From: Deltaproteobacteria bacterium
GTDB lineage: Bacteria; Desulfobacterota; DSM-4660; Desulfatiglandales; HGW-15
DNA: 37,180 nucleotides
Reading direction: 5' to 3'
NCBI GenBank assembly: GCA_016932115.1
Contig: JAFGDM010000078.1
Coordinates: 1 to 37,180, forward strand
Shown: positions 6,980-15,708 of the stretch, in pieces
Layout of the letters: each line of letters starts with the position of its first letter
How positions within the stretch are numbered: the stretch's first letter is position 1
Position numbers and translations under genes: made by a program
The notes under the pieces: generated by a model
What the model was told of the DNA's origin: nothing
Seen by the model: only the letters and a program-made list of their open reading frames with translations
The model's database searches: none

Positions 6980-8548
6980 ATGGAGAAACACATGGAACAA
7001 AAACTGAAGATTTTGGTCGTTGACGATGAAGAACCCATCCGGATGGTAATGAAGGAATTCCTTGAGCATGGCTCTCGCTACGAGGTTTTTACCGCCCACG
7101 ATGGATTCCAGGCTCTTCAAATTATCGCGAGGGAAAGAATCGATTGCTGTTTTACAGACATTTCCATGCCCCTGATGGACGGCCTGGAGTTGACTGGAAA
7201 GATTCAAGCGCTCGATAATACGATTCCAGTGGTGGTGATGACAGGCTATCCTTCTACCGATACGGCAATTACGACGCTTAAGAACGGAGTTGTTGATTTC
7301 CTGGTCAAACCTTTGAAAATGGACCAAATTGAAGCAGTCATTAAAAGATCAATTCGGGAGAGGGAGCTTTTTGTTGAGAATCTCCTGCTCAAAGAGGAGT
7401 TGAAGGGAAAGGAAAAAATCATCAGATTGAATCGGGACCTCAACGAGAAGATTAAGGAGCTTAAAACGGTAAACATCATTCTGCAGAGGCTGGATCGCCC
7501 CGCAGGGGGCAGAGAGCTTTTTGAGACCTTGGTCAAACTTTGCGGAGAAGTCACTTCATGTGATGAGGCCCATCTGTATCTTTTAAATCAGAACACGGAA
7601 GATCCGGCGGCAATCTCTTCTTTTTACGGCCAGGCGGGGGTCGCAAGTCGGGAAAGCCCCTTTGATCAAAAAGAGATCCTTACCCAAATTGCAAAGGACG
7701 GCATTCCAATCCTTATGAAAGGGAAGGATGGGAGGGGAACCCTCATTGCAGCGCCTCTCAAGATCCGCTCCAGCATTTTCGGAGCCCTAGTTCTAAATAC
7801 GATGAATGGTATGAAGGATCTAAAAGAAAGAGATTTATATTATGTTGATTTTCTCCTCGAAAAGGCTTCGACTTCCATTGAGAATTTTGCTCTTTATGAG
7901 AACCTGCACGAAAGTCTTTTTTCGACACTCTATGCTTTTGTGGAAACCCTTGAAGCCAGGGACGCTTACACAAAGCAACATTCCTCTCGCGTGACGGAGT
8001 ACGCAGAAACCGTTGCCAGGTTTATGGGGTGTTCGGATGAAGAGCTTGAAACCCTTCATGTGGCGGGCTACCTTCACGATATCGGAAAAATCGGCATTCC
8101 GGACTGCATTTTACTGAAACCGGGAAGACTCACGGAAGATGAATTTGAGTTCATCAAAAAGCACCCCGTGATCGGCAGTAATATTGTAGGGCATTTCAGC
8201 ATGTGGGCCAAGGAGAAGGAGGTGATCAAGCATCACCATGAAAGATGGGATGGCCATGGGTATCCCGACGGTTTGTGCAAAGAGGAGATTCCTTATTTAG
8301 CAAGGATTGTCTCAATTGCAGATTCCTATGATGCTCTTACCTCTGATCGATCATACCGGAAAAAAATGACGGGGGTGAAAGCTTTATCCATTATCAGAGA
8401 AAATGCCGGGGGACAATTCGATCCTGAAATCACAGCCGCATTTCTGCATCTTTTTGGCCTTGCCGGCACCGTCCAGGAAAAGACTCCCCATACTGAAGGG
8501 ACATTCTGCGGGGAGGTCTTGACAGATTCCGCTCAAACGCGCTCATAG
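6980..8548 (+). CDS. Response regulator with REC, GAF and HD-GYP domains (c-di-GMP phosphodiesterase)
   Basis: A 522-residue cytoplasmic protein predicted to hydrolyse cyclic di-GMP when its receiver is phosphorylated. Order: REC (about 8-125; VVDDEE, CCFTDISMP, VMTGYP, LVKPL), a coiled linker (about 130-165), a GAF-like domain (about 170-310) and HD-GYP (about 320-490). HD-GYP signatures are complete: HDIGK (366-370), KHHHERWDGHGYPDG (GYP at 427-429) and SIADSYDALTSDRSYR. Low c-di-GMP favours swimming, which fits the neighbouring FlgM-like, FlhG and FliA genes. ATG 6980 follows AAGAAGG; a second in-frame ATG four codons later is also possible. The GAF ligand is unknown. Confidence 0.92.
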   Translation: MEKHMEQKLKILVVDDEEPIRMVMKEFLEHGSRYEVFTAHDGFQALQIIARERIDCCFTDISMPLMDGLELTGKIQALDNTIPVVVMTGYPSTDTAITTLKNGVVDFLVKPLKMDQIEAVIKRSIRERELFVENLLLKEELKGKEKIIRLNRDLNEKIKELKTVNIILQRLDRPAGGRELFETLVKLCGEVTSCDEAHLYLLNQNTEDPAAISSFYGQAGVASRESPFDQKEILTQIAKDGIPILMKGKDGRGTLIAAPLKIRSSIFGALVLNTMNGMKDLKERDLYYVDFLLEKASTSIENFALYENLHESLFSTLYAFVETLEARDAYTKQHSSRVTEYAETVARFMGCSDEELETLHVAGYLHDIGKIGIPDCILLKPGRLTEDEFEFIKKHPVIGSNIVGHFSMWAKEKEVIKHHHERWDGHGYPDGLCKEEIPYLARIVSIADSYDALTSDRSYRKKMTGVKALSIIRENAGGQFDPEITAAFLHLFGLAGTVQEKTPHTEGTFCGEVLTDSAQTRS

Positions 8549-8560
8549 AAGATTTTCAGG

Positions 8561-8584
8561 GCGGGGAAAAAAACCATTCCCCGC
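8561..8584. terminator. Strong hairpin between convergent genes
   Basis: GCGGGGAA (8561-8568) and TTCCCCGC (8577-8584) form a perfect 8-bp GC-rich stem around an A-rich 8-nt loop. It lies between the 3' ends of the HD-GYP gene and the minus-strand hybrid kinase, so it could stop transcription from both sides, although neither side has a T tract. Confidence 0.5.
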
Positions 8585-8599
8585 AGGCAAGGTACGGAA

Positions 8600-11260
8600 T
8601 CAAGACGGGCAGGGACAACCAGGATCGGTAGGATTACTATCGAGAATACCACGCACTTTTTTGGAAAGATCCGTGAGACCAAAAGGCTTCTGAATGAAAT
8701 CGTTACACCCTTTCCTCAAAATTTCCATTGCTTCGCCTTCTACACTATAACCGCTCGACAGCAAGGCTTTCACATCTGGATCTATCATCTTGAGCTTCTC
8801 ATAGAGCAATCCGCCCCCCATATCGGGCATCACCATATCCAGGATCGCCAAATCAATGCAGGTTTTGTTTTTAGAAAACAGCTCGATGGCCTCTTCACTG
8901 CTTTTTGTGGCAATCACGCGGTATCCTAGTTTTTCCAGCATCATTTGCGCCACCTTCAAAACACTTTCTTCATCATCCACTAGGAGAAGCGTTTCCGCTC
9001 CTCTGATCGGTTTGGCCGGGGCATGAGCCCTATAGCCTTCTCGGCTTTGAGAGAGTGGAAGATAAATAGAGAAGCAAGCGCCTGCTCCCTCCTTAGAGCT
9101 CGCATCAATATAACCGTTATGACACTTGACAATGCCGTATACGGACGCCAGACCCAGACCCGTGCCACGCCCCGGAGGCTTGGTTGTAAAAAAAGGATCG
9201 AAAATGCGGCTTATGGTTTTTTGGTCCATACCGCTTCCCGTATCCCTCACTTCGATCAATGCATAGTTGCCCGGCTCCATCTTGAAAGGTTTACCCCAAA
9301 GAGCCTGTTCCGTAACGTTCCGTGTAGTTACAAAGAGATTGCCTCCTTTGGGCATAGCATCGGCGGCGTTAATGAAAATATTCATGAGGACTTCTTCGAT
9401 CTGCGCGCGGTCCGCCATGATGTGTATTAAATCCGGAGACAAGTCGAGGTGAATCATGATCTCCTTCTTGGTTAACCCTAAGGTTTGCGAGGTCTCCTCG
9501 GTTAGGCGGTTGATATCTACAGGTCGGAATTCATGTTTTCCCCCGCGGGCGTAACCCAGAAGCTGACGGGTGAGTTTAGATCCGCTTTCAATCAGCTTTT
9601 CTACGAGATTAAGCCGATCGGCATGCGGGTTTTTCGGCTCCATGTCGAGAAGCATCAGAGAAACATTGCCCTGAATGGCCATTAGGAGGTTGTTGAAGTT
9701 GTGTGCGATACCGCCGGCTAGTGTTCCGATAGCTTCCATTTTTTGTGCGTGCATGAGTTGAGCTTCCAGCTTTTTCTGGAGTGTCACGTCCTTAAAAAGA
9801 TGGAGAAAGGCGGGAGCACTTTCCCAAATGACAGGCACTACATTCACCTCAAGCCAAATTTCTTCTCCCCTTTTGTTCATGAGCCGCAGGGTCGTGTTCT
9901 GCTCTGTTTTAGGAACTTTGTGTTCGTGGAACGCTTGAATGATAGAGATGTCTTCAGGGTGGAAGAGTTCCGTCAATCCCATTGCCGTGAGTTCCTCAGC
10001 GGAATATCCTGAAATCTCCAAAGCCTTTGGATTTGGGAACTTGATGACGTCGTCCTGCTCGATGAATATCCCTTCGCTTGCATTATCCACCAAGAGACGG
10101 TACCTCTCTTCGGATTTCCTCAGCGCTTCCTCGGCCTGCCGACGTTCCGTGATATCATGTACAATGACAGTGGCACCACATGGCATGCCGTTTTCGTATT
10201 TGTATCGTGTGTAAAGAACAACCCAGAACTCTCTTTCGTTTTTCCCTTTGATCCTGTATTCCACGGCTTCGGGGACTTTTTCGCCTGCAAAAACTTTGCT
10301 CAATCTTTCGATAAACCGTTCGCGACTTTCTTCTGATAAGATGTCCAGGGGGCTCAGGGATAGCAATTCTTCTCTCGTGTAGCCCGTGTATTCACACATG
10401 ACTTCATTGACGGTGATGAATTTACGCCTTAGAAAATCGACTTCAAAAATGCCTGCCGGAGCATGTCTGACAAGATGACGAAATTTGTTTTCACTTTCTT
10501 CGAGAGCTATGTCGTTCTTTTTCTTTTCGCTGATATCCCGCACGACGCCACAAAACCCTGTGGGGTTGCCTTCCGGGTTTCTCATGAGAGATGCTGATAT
10601 GGAGAAGAAACATGTTCCGCCGTCTTTCCGGATGATTTCATAATCAGTCGCCTCTGCGGAACGACCTGTCAGGTAAACCTGGTTGAAGATGCGGTACATT
10701 CTCTCCGCCGTTTCCGGCTTGGTGTACTGCCTATTGCTCATGCCCAGGAGTTCTTCTCTTGAATACCCGGTTATTCTGCACAGAGAATCATTGCAAAAAG
10801 TCATGTTTCCTGCAATATCCACCTCAAAATAGCCTTCATCAATGTTCTGCAGGATGTTTCGATAGTTTTCCTTCTTCTCTTCGATGGCTCGATCTATCTC
10901 TTGCATATGAGAAATGTCGGTGAGGCAAACGATGATATTGCTCCTTTTCGGGAGAAAAGTGATTTTGATGAGCACATGTTTGACCTCTCCTGTTCGACAG
11001 ATGAGTTGGCCCTCACAGGATCGAACGGTTTGGCACAAATTCGGGGTCTCCGGCAGGAAAGTGGGACAACGTTCTGCGGCATTCACAAAATAATCCCACA
11101 GGATTTTCCCCCTTAGCTCTTCTTGGGAATATCCTGTAAGTTCTATTGCCTCATCGTTCATCATTGCTATTTCTGAGGCCCGTTCCAAAACGATGATGGC
11201 TGCCCCCACGTGATCAAAGAGGCTGCGATAGATGCCTTCGGTTTCTGAGAAATCATGCAT
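8600..11260 (-). CDS. Multi-PAS hybrid histidine kinase with C-terminal receiver
   Basis: An 886-residue soluble hybrid kinase. Four PAS repeats occupy about 5-500, each ending in a DIT/DIS-type motif (CLTDISH, GVVRDISEKK, VIVHDITERR, HLFKDVTLQK). Then come HisKA with AGGIAHNFNNLL, a full HATPase domain (NIFINAADAMP, DTGSGM, FDPFFTTKP, GTGLGLASVYGIVK) and a receiver (LLVDDEE, AILDMVMPD, LSSGYS, IQKPF). It has no membrane segment, so the signal is cytoplasmic (redox, gas or small ligand cannot be told apart). The histidine is followed by N, as in the 2600-4216 kinase; the shared LTRQLLG(F/Y)ARGGK run marks them as paralogs. ATG 11260 is preferred over TTG 11278; neither has a strong ribosome site. 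Confidence 0.9.
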   Translation of the reverse strand: MHDFSETEGIYRSLFDHVGAAIIVLERASEIAMMNDEAIELTGYSQEELRGKILWDYFVNAAERCPTFLPETPNLCQTVRSCEGQLICRTGEVKHVLIKITFLPKRSNIIVCLTDISHMQEIDRAIEEKKENYRNILQNIDEGYFEVDIAGNMTFCNDSLCRITGYSREELLGMSNRQYTKPETAERMYRIFNQVYLTGRSAEATDYEIIRKDGGTCFFSISASLMRNPEGNPTGFCGVVRDISEKKKNDIALEESENKFRHLVRHAPAGIFEVDFLRRKFITVNEVMCEYTGYTREELLSLSPLDILSEESRERFIERLSKVFAGEKVPEAVEYRIKGKNEREFWVVLYTRYKYENGMPCGATVIVHDITERRQAEEALRKSEERYRLLVDNASEGIFIEQDDVIKFPNPKALEISGYSAEELTAMGLTELFHPEDISIIQAFHEHKVPKTEQNTTLRLMNKRGEEIWLEVNVVPVIWESAPAFLHLFKDVTLQKKLEAQLMHAQKMEAIGTLAGGIAHNFNNLLMAIQGNVSLMLLDMEPKNPHADRLNLVEKLIESGSKLTRQLLGYARGGKHEFRPVDINRLTEETSQTLGLTKKEIMIHLDLSPDLIHIMADRAQIEEVLMNIFINAADAMPKGGNLFVTTRNVTEQALWGKPFKMEPGNYALIEVRDTGSGMDQKTISRIFDPFFTTKPPGRGTGLGLASVYGIVKCHNGYIDASSKEGAGACFSIYLPLSQSREGYRAHAPAKPIRGAETLLLVDDEESVLKVAQMMLEKLGYRVIATKSSEEAIELFSKNKTCIDLAILDMVMPDMGGGLLYEKLKMIDPDVKALLSSGYSVEGEAMEILRKGCNDFIQKPFGLTDLSKKVRGILDSNPTDPGCPCPS

Positions 11261-12106
11261 AGTGAGCGCTTCGGTCAAAGCTGTTTGATAAAAGATTAAG
11301 CCTTAAAGATCATTGCTTTTCGTCACCCGGCCTTCCGGCCTGAGAACCGCCGTTGAAACTTAGGCTCCGGCGGGATTTCAGCATATTGAAAAAATACACA
11401 AGCATGAGGCATGGGGCTATCAGGCTTGAATTTCACAAAGCTTGAATCTCGCATGACTGGACAATTTTGCAAGTATCATGCCGCAATTGTGTTTTTCCTT
11501 CATTTACATAGTGGTCTTAAAATGGTACCACTTGCATTCCCTTTTAGAACGCTGCCGAACCCGCACCACCCCCTGTTCAGCTTTGGGCGACAGGTGCCCC
11601 GGAGCTCGTCCGTGTAAGGGCTACAGGGAGTCAATCCTCGAAGTCCATGTGAAATCTCGACGGCCGCCTTCGTTACCCCCCCGGTATTTTTATGCTCTCC
11701 CCCCTATTCTTTTCGTTTTGCAATATTGAAAGAGACCCCGGCGCCTGATGCTTACGTTTTTTCAAAAACTTGAAACGGTAGCACGAAGTTTTAACAACGA
11801 TAAAAACAAGAATGTCAAAAAGCTGACGTTTCTTGATGAAAATCCGGTCACCTGCGCCGGCTCAGATGCTTCTCGGCCTGCAGTGTTGACAGCCTCATCT
11901 GCGGTGGGCCATAATGCATCACTTCAGGTGATGGTTGATTTTAGGATCTCCAATAGAAATCCGGGCTCACCCCCAGTGGTGCCGGGTTCAAAGCCGTAAT
12001 TCACGGCACAGAAAAAACTCTTCATCTGGAGGATGATTTTACATTTTATTTTGCTGTTTATAAGAGGGGTAACCTTTAAAATGTCTCAGAATCGGAAGGG
12101 CGGAGT
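11261..12106. other. 846-nt intergenic region containing repeat copy B
   Basis: Most of 11386-11767 is dispersed-repeat copy B. The remainder has two simple hairpins (CATCAC/GTGATG near 11917-11935; GTGCCG/CGGCAC near 11980-12010) and no convincing gene. The frames at 11411-11999 look like readings of the repeat and its flank rather than genes. No clear promoter for the downstream sigma54 activator was found. Confidence 0.5.
11386..11767 (-). repeat. Dispersed inverted-end repeat, copy B
   Basis: The ends are imperfect inverted repeats of about 30 nt: left TTGAAAAAATACACAAGCAT (11386 onward) and, on the minus strand, TTGAAAAAACGTAAGCATCA (11767 downward). The segment about 11767 to 11625 read on the minus strand matches copy A for about 145 nt, including GCATRAAAATACC and CTTCGAGGATTGAC. 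The part about 11417-11600 is unique to this copy. There is no transposase gene. Boundaries are approximate and no target-site duplication was identified. Confidence 0.65.
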
Positions 12107-13489
12107 ATGGCAAGCATCCTGGTGATTGATGACGATCGTGAGCATTTGAGTGCCGTCGCAGATATCTTGACAAAGACCGGTTATGAGGTGAAAGCCACAG
12201 ACGATGGAGAAACGGGGCTCAAGGAGATTGAAGAGAATGATTATGATCTCATTCTTACGGATCTGATGATGCCGAAGGTAGACGGCCTCGACATCCTAAG
12301 ACAGGCGATCGCAGTTTCTCCGAAGAGCAAATGTATCATTCTAACAGGTTACGGTACGATCAGGGGGTCTGTGGAAGCCATGAAGAAGGGGGCTTTCGAC
12401 TATATCACCAAGCCTATGACTTCTAACGAACTGCTTCCGACTGTCGAAAAAGCCTTACAGTTCAAACACCTCGAAGAAGAAAACCTGAGACTTAAAAGAG
12501 AGCTTAGGAAGAGGTACCGGGAGAGCTACATCATCGGGACTAGCGAAGGGATGAAGAGACTCTACCACTTTATAGAGAAGGTGGCGGACACCGATTGTAC
12601 GGTCCTCATCACCGGAGGGAGCGGCACAGGCAAGGAACTCATTGCCCGTGCCATTCATTATGACAGCCATCGCAGGGATAAACCGATGGTGACCATCAAT
12701 TGCGGCGCTATCCCCACGGAACTTCTCGAAAGTGAGCTCTTCGGCCATGAAAAAGGAGCTTTCACAGGCGCTCACAAAAGAAGGATCGGACGCTTTGAGA
12801 TGGCTGACGGAGGCACAATTTTTCTGGATGAAGTGGGAGAAATGAGTCCTGCTCTCCAGGTCAAGTTGCTGCGAGTTCTCCAGGAACAAACTTTCGAAAG
12901 GGTCGGCGGAACCCATACCATCCACGTAGATGTTAGAATCATCGCTGCAACCAATAAGAACCTTTCCCAGGCTATAAATAATGAAAAATTTCGGGAAGAT
13001 CTCTACTACCGCTTGAACGTGATTCCGATAAAAGTGCCGTCCCTGAAGCAAAGAAAGGAGGATATTCCCCTGCTAATTACTTTTTTTCTAAACAAGTTTC
13101 AAAGGGGAAAAGAAAAGAGGGACCTTGGTTTTTCTCCGCAAGCCTTAGAGGCCTTGTTGGAATACGACTGGCCCGGGAATGTAAGGGAACTTGAGAATTT
13201 TATAAAGCGAATGATCATTCTCTGCGACAACGACGTGATCGAGCTTTCAGACCTCCCCGAACACCTCCAATATCGTTCTTCGACAATCCGTGAACCCGAT
13301 GTAGAAACGCCCGAACAGGGAAGAACCTTGAATGACGCTGTGCGGGACTATGAGAAAAGGCTGATCCTGGAAGCGTTGGAGAAAAGCCGGGGGGTCAAGG
13401 CCAAGGCCGCAAAACTACTGAACATAAAAAGAACAACCCTCATAGAGAAAATGAAAAAGCAGAATCTCACCGGTAATGTTTCGGGGTAG
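12107..13489 (+). CDS. NtrC-family sigma54-dependent response regulator (FlrC-like)
   Basis: A 460-residue transcription activator that remodels sigma54 RNA polymerase. Order: receiver (about 3-120; IDDD, phosphoacceptor D52 in ILTDLMMP, T80, K102), AAA+ domain (about 140-375; Walker A GGSGTGKE at 170-177, GAFTGA sigma54-contact loop at 217-222, Walker B IFLDE near 238-242), and a Fis-type HTH at the C terminus (KAKAAKLLNIKRTTLIEKMKK). All key residues are intact. The ATG follows GGAAGGGCGGAG. The HTH sequence and position resemble FlrC/FleR-type flagellar regulators, and a perfect sigma54 promoter precedes flhG just downstream. The cognate kinase could be either complete kinase in this block. 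FlrC is a best guess; other NtrC subfamilies are possible. Confidence 0.9.
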   Translation: MASILVIDDDREHLSAVADILTKTGYEVKATDDGETGLKEIEENDYDLILTDLMMPKVDGLDILRQAIAVSPKSKCIILTGYGTIRGSVEAMKKGAFDYITKPMTSNELLPTVEKALQFKHLEEENLRLKRELRKRYRESYIIGTSEGMKRLYHFIEKVADTDCTVLITGGSGTGKELIARAIHYDSHRRDKPMVTINCGAIPTELLESELFGHEKGAFTGAHKRRIGRFEMADGGTIFLDEVGEMSPALQVKLLRVLQEQTFERVGGTHTIHVDVRIIAATNKNLSQAINNEKFREDLYYRLNVIPIKVPSLKQRKEDIPLLITFFLNKFQRGKEKRDLGFSPQALEALLEYDWPGNVRELENFIKRMIILCDNDVIELSDLPEHLQYRSSTIREPDVETPEQGRTLNDAVRDYEKRLILEALEKSRGVKAKAAKLLNIKRTTLIEKMKKQNLTGNVSG

Positions 13490-13848
13490 ATTCCGTAGTA
13501 CCGGGCATTTTTCACCTAACGAAGAGGGACAGGAAATAAGCTTCTCGATTCATATGTCAAATTTATGACGATACCCATGCAGACTCTTCTCTTCATCCTT
13601 ATCTTTCCACCACTCAGTGATGATCGCCGACTTCATAGGTAAGAGACCATGATAAGAGACAGCAGACGAAACATCCCCCACAGATTAAGATAAAAAATCA
13701 AGATCCTTATAAATAGCGTCCCCCCTTGCCGTGTGCCTTGGGCCATGAACCTCTTTTTTGCCATTTGCGCCACAGTGATTCAATCCGTTCTGAACAGCCC
13801 TAACTTTTTTCATCCTGATCGTTCGCTGAAATAGAGTACTCTTCTGTC
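13490..13848. other. Intergenic region upstream of flhG
   Basis: About 360 nt between the sigma54 activator and the flhG promoter. It should hold the activator's upstream binding sites if the promoter is real, but I could not identify a clear dyad. No gene, RNA or repeat was recognised; the 63-codon minus-strand frame at 13685-13876 runs across the promoter and is rejected. Confidence 0.4.
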
Positions 13849-13864
13849 TGGCACAGGAATTGCT
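13849..13864 (+). promoter_or_regulatory. Sigma54 (-24/-12) promoter of flhG-fliA
   Basis: TGGCAC-AGGAA-TTGCT is an exact match to the sigma54 consensus TGGCAC-N5-TTGCW, with GG and GC separated by the required 10 nt. The expected start site is near 13875, only about 2 nt before the ATG at 13877, so the transcript would be nearly leaderless. An NtrC-family activator gene lies just upstream. Confidence 0.7.
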
Positions 13865-13876
13865 ATTTGAGAACAC

Positions 13877-14764
13877 ATGAAGTTGATCCGGACAACAGGG
13901 CAGAATAAAAAAAACGGCAAAGTCTTCGAAAGAGAGTCGGGACCTCGTGTCATAGCTGTGACGAGCGGGAAAGGAGGAGTGGGCAAAACCAATGTGGTCG
14001 TTAATCTCGCGATTGCGTGCCAGCGGATGGGAATGAGGGTTTTAGTCTTGGATGGAGACCTAGGGCTGGCAAATCTCGACATTGTCCTAGGGATCAATCC
14101 CATCCACACCATCGCTGAGACCATCCGAGGAGAAATGGAACTCTCAAAGGTGATAGTCCGAGGACCTGAAGGTGTGGCCCTAATCCCGGCTTCTCTAGGA
14201 GTTCAAGAACTCACCCATCTCAGTGAGGGACAAAAACTCAACCTCATAAATGAATTCGATACGCTCAATGAACAGTTCGATCTTCTACTCGTCGACACCG
14301 GGGCGGGAATTTCCTCCAATGTGATCTTCTTCAATCTTGCGGCTAACGAACGGCTCATTGTGGTTTCTCCGGATCCTTCCTCAATCACGGGTGCTTATGC
14401 GCTTATGAAGGTGCTTTTCCTTCATCATGGGATCAAGGAATTCCTTCTTCTCTCAAACATGGTAAGAGACAAGAACGAAGGGAAGATGGTCTACGAAAAT
14501 CTCAGCCGGGTGCTGGCAACCATGATGGGAGGAGTCAGCATCGAATACACCGGTTGCGTTCCCTGGGATAGGCTGCTTCAAAAAGGAGTGGGCCGAAGAA
14601 AGCCTGTCGTATACTGTTATCCGGCAAGCCCTTCCGGCCGCGCGTTCACAGCTCTTGCGGAGTTTCTCCTGAGTCGCAGGGATGAAAAACTCATGGACGG
14701 CAACATCAAATTCTTTCTGAAAAGATTTATGAACGGGGCAGGGCATGAAAGCAGAACTCATTAA
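13877..14764 (+). CDS. flhG: FlhG (FleN) MinD-like ATPase, flagellar number regulator
   Basis: A 295-residue ParA/MinD ATPase. It has the deviant Walker A loop SGKGGVGKT (30-38), the switch I/A' strand VLDGDLGLANLD (about 56-67) and LLVDTGAGI as Walker B. FlhG limits flagellar number and placement together with FlhF and, in polar flagellates, restrains the sigma54 master activator. The N terminus (about 22 residues before the ATPase core) is short and basic, and lacks the clear DQAxxLR FlhF-activation motif I would look for. The partner gene flhF is not in this window. The ATG 13877 has no ribosome site and sits at a sigma54 start site; TTG 13883 is the only nearby alternative. It overlaps fliA by 20 nt, indicating coupling. 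Confidence 0.88.
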   Translation: MKLIRTTGQNKKNGKVFERESGPRVIAVTSGKGGVGKTNVVVNLAIACQRMGMRVLVLDGDLGLANLDIVLGINPIHTIAETIRGEMELSKVIVRGPEGVALIPASLGVQELTHLSEGQKLNLINEFDTLNEQFDLLLVDTGAGISSNVIFFNLAANERLIVVSPDPSSITGAYALMKVLFLHHGIKEFLLLSNMVRDKNEGKMVYENLSRVLATMMGGVSIEYTGCVPWDRLLQKGVGRRKPVVYCYPASPSGRAFTALAEFLLSRRDEKLMDGNIKFFLKRFMNGAGHESRTH

Positions 14765-15500
14765 ATCCCGGCAAGACCCGTATCCGCCGGAAGAACCCCT
14801 AAACAACAAAATGAGAGAGGAACAAATGCTCCAGCATGCGCCTCTCATCCATTATATAGCCAATCGATTGGCGAAAAAACTGCCGCCATTGGTGTCAAAA
14901 GAAGAATTGGTAAGCGCCGGGGTCATAGGTTTGATGGATGCAGCCGACAAGTTCGATACGAGTCTGAGCATTAACTTCAAGACCTATGCGGAGCATCGCA
15001 TTCGGGGTGCCATGCTCGACGAGCTCAGGAAAACGGACTGGTTTCCGAGATCATTGAGAAAAAATATTCGGCGAGTGGAAAAGGCGGTTCTGGCGCTTGA
15101 GAAGCGGCTTGGAAGAAAACCTGAAGATCAAGAGATCGCTGAGGAATTAGGCCTAGACCTTGAAGAATATTTCAGAATCATCCATCGGAATGCAAGTGTT
15201 GGGTTTCTCAATATCGATGAACTCATTAGCGATGGGGACCTCAAGCATGTTTGCCGAGACTCTGAAACTCATTCATTCCCGGATGACCTCAAGGTTGAGG
15301 AGATGAAAAAGGTTGTGGCCGATGCCCTCAAGGGCCTTCCAGACATTGAGCAAAAGGTTCTATCTCTTTACTACTATGACGAACTGACCCTCAAGGAGAT
15401 CGGAGAGATTCTCCATCTTAGTGAGTCAAGGATCTCACAGGTGCGCAGCAAGGGGATTTTGCGATTGAAAAAAAAACTTCAATGTTATCATGAGAGCTGA
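14745..15500 (+). CDS. fliA: RNA polymerase sigma factor FliA (sigma-28)
   Basis: A 251-residue flagellar sigma factor that directs transcription of late flagellar and chemotaxis genes. Region 2 reads APLIHYIANRLA, then LVSAGVIGLMDAADKFD and FKTYAEHRIRGAMLDELR, with DWFPRS following, all typical of FliA. Region 3 contains LGRKPEDQEIAEELGL, and region 4 ends LTLKEIGEILHLSESRISQVRSK. Start ATG 14745, inside the end of flhG, has GGGGCAGGG upstream; length matches the family. It shares the sigma54 promoter with flhG, and its probable anti-sigma partner is the FlgM-like protein at 5716-6375. The two FliA-like promoters nearby suggest a feedback loop. Confidence 0.95.
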   Translation: MKAELIKSRQDPYPPEEPLNNKMREEQMLQHAPLIHYIANRLAKKLPPLVSKEELVSAGVIGLMDAADKFDTSLSINFKTYAEHRIRGAMLDELRKTDWFPRSLRKNIRRVEKAVLALEKRLGRKPEDQEIAEELGLDLEEYFRIIHRNASVGFLNIDELISDGDLKHVCRDSETHSFPDDLKVEEMKKVVADALKGLPDIEQKVLSLYYYDELTLKEIGEILHLSESRISQVRSKGILRLKKKLQCYHES

Positions 15501-15708
15501 AACACCGGCTTTGTAATTCCATTATCTCTTATCGTTTTGATAAACTCGTGCCCCCCCGGAGTCCTCCCGACAAAAAGGTAAAACGCTACGATGCTTTGAA
15601 ATGCAAAATGTCCGATCCGAATCGACTGGAACCTGTGCAAATAAGAGTTATTATAAGTCTACACGACCTTGACCATAGCCATAGATCGGATAGGAAGGAA
15701 TCATCACA

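Noticed and set aside
11970-12015. A tRNA-like GGTTCAAA stretch with flanking GTGCCG/CGGCAC
   Set aside because: The arms do not form a cloverleaf and no anticodon arm or CCA-side acceptor stem fits.
12455-13051. 198-codon antisense frame over the sigma54 activator
   Set aside because: It is a shadow of a strongly supported gene with intact motifs on the other strand.
13685-13876. 63-codon minus-strand frame upstream of flhG
   Set aside because: It runs through the sigma54 promoter and has no ribosome site or motif.
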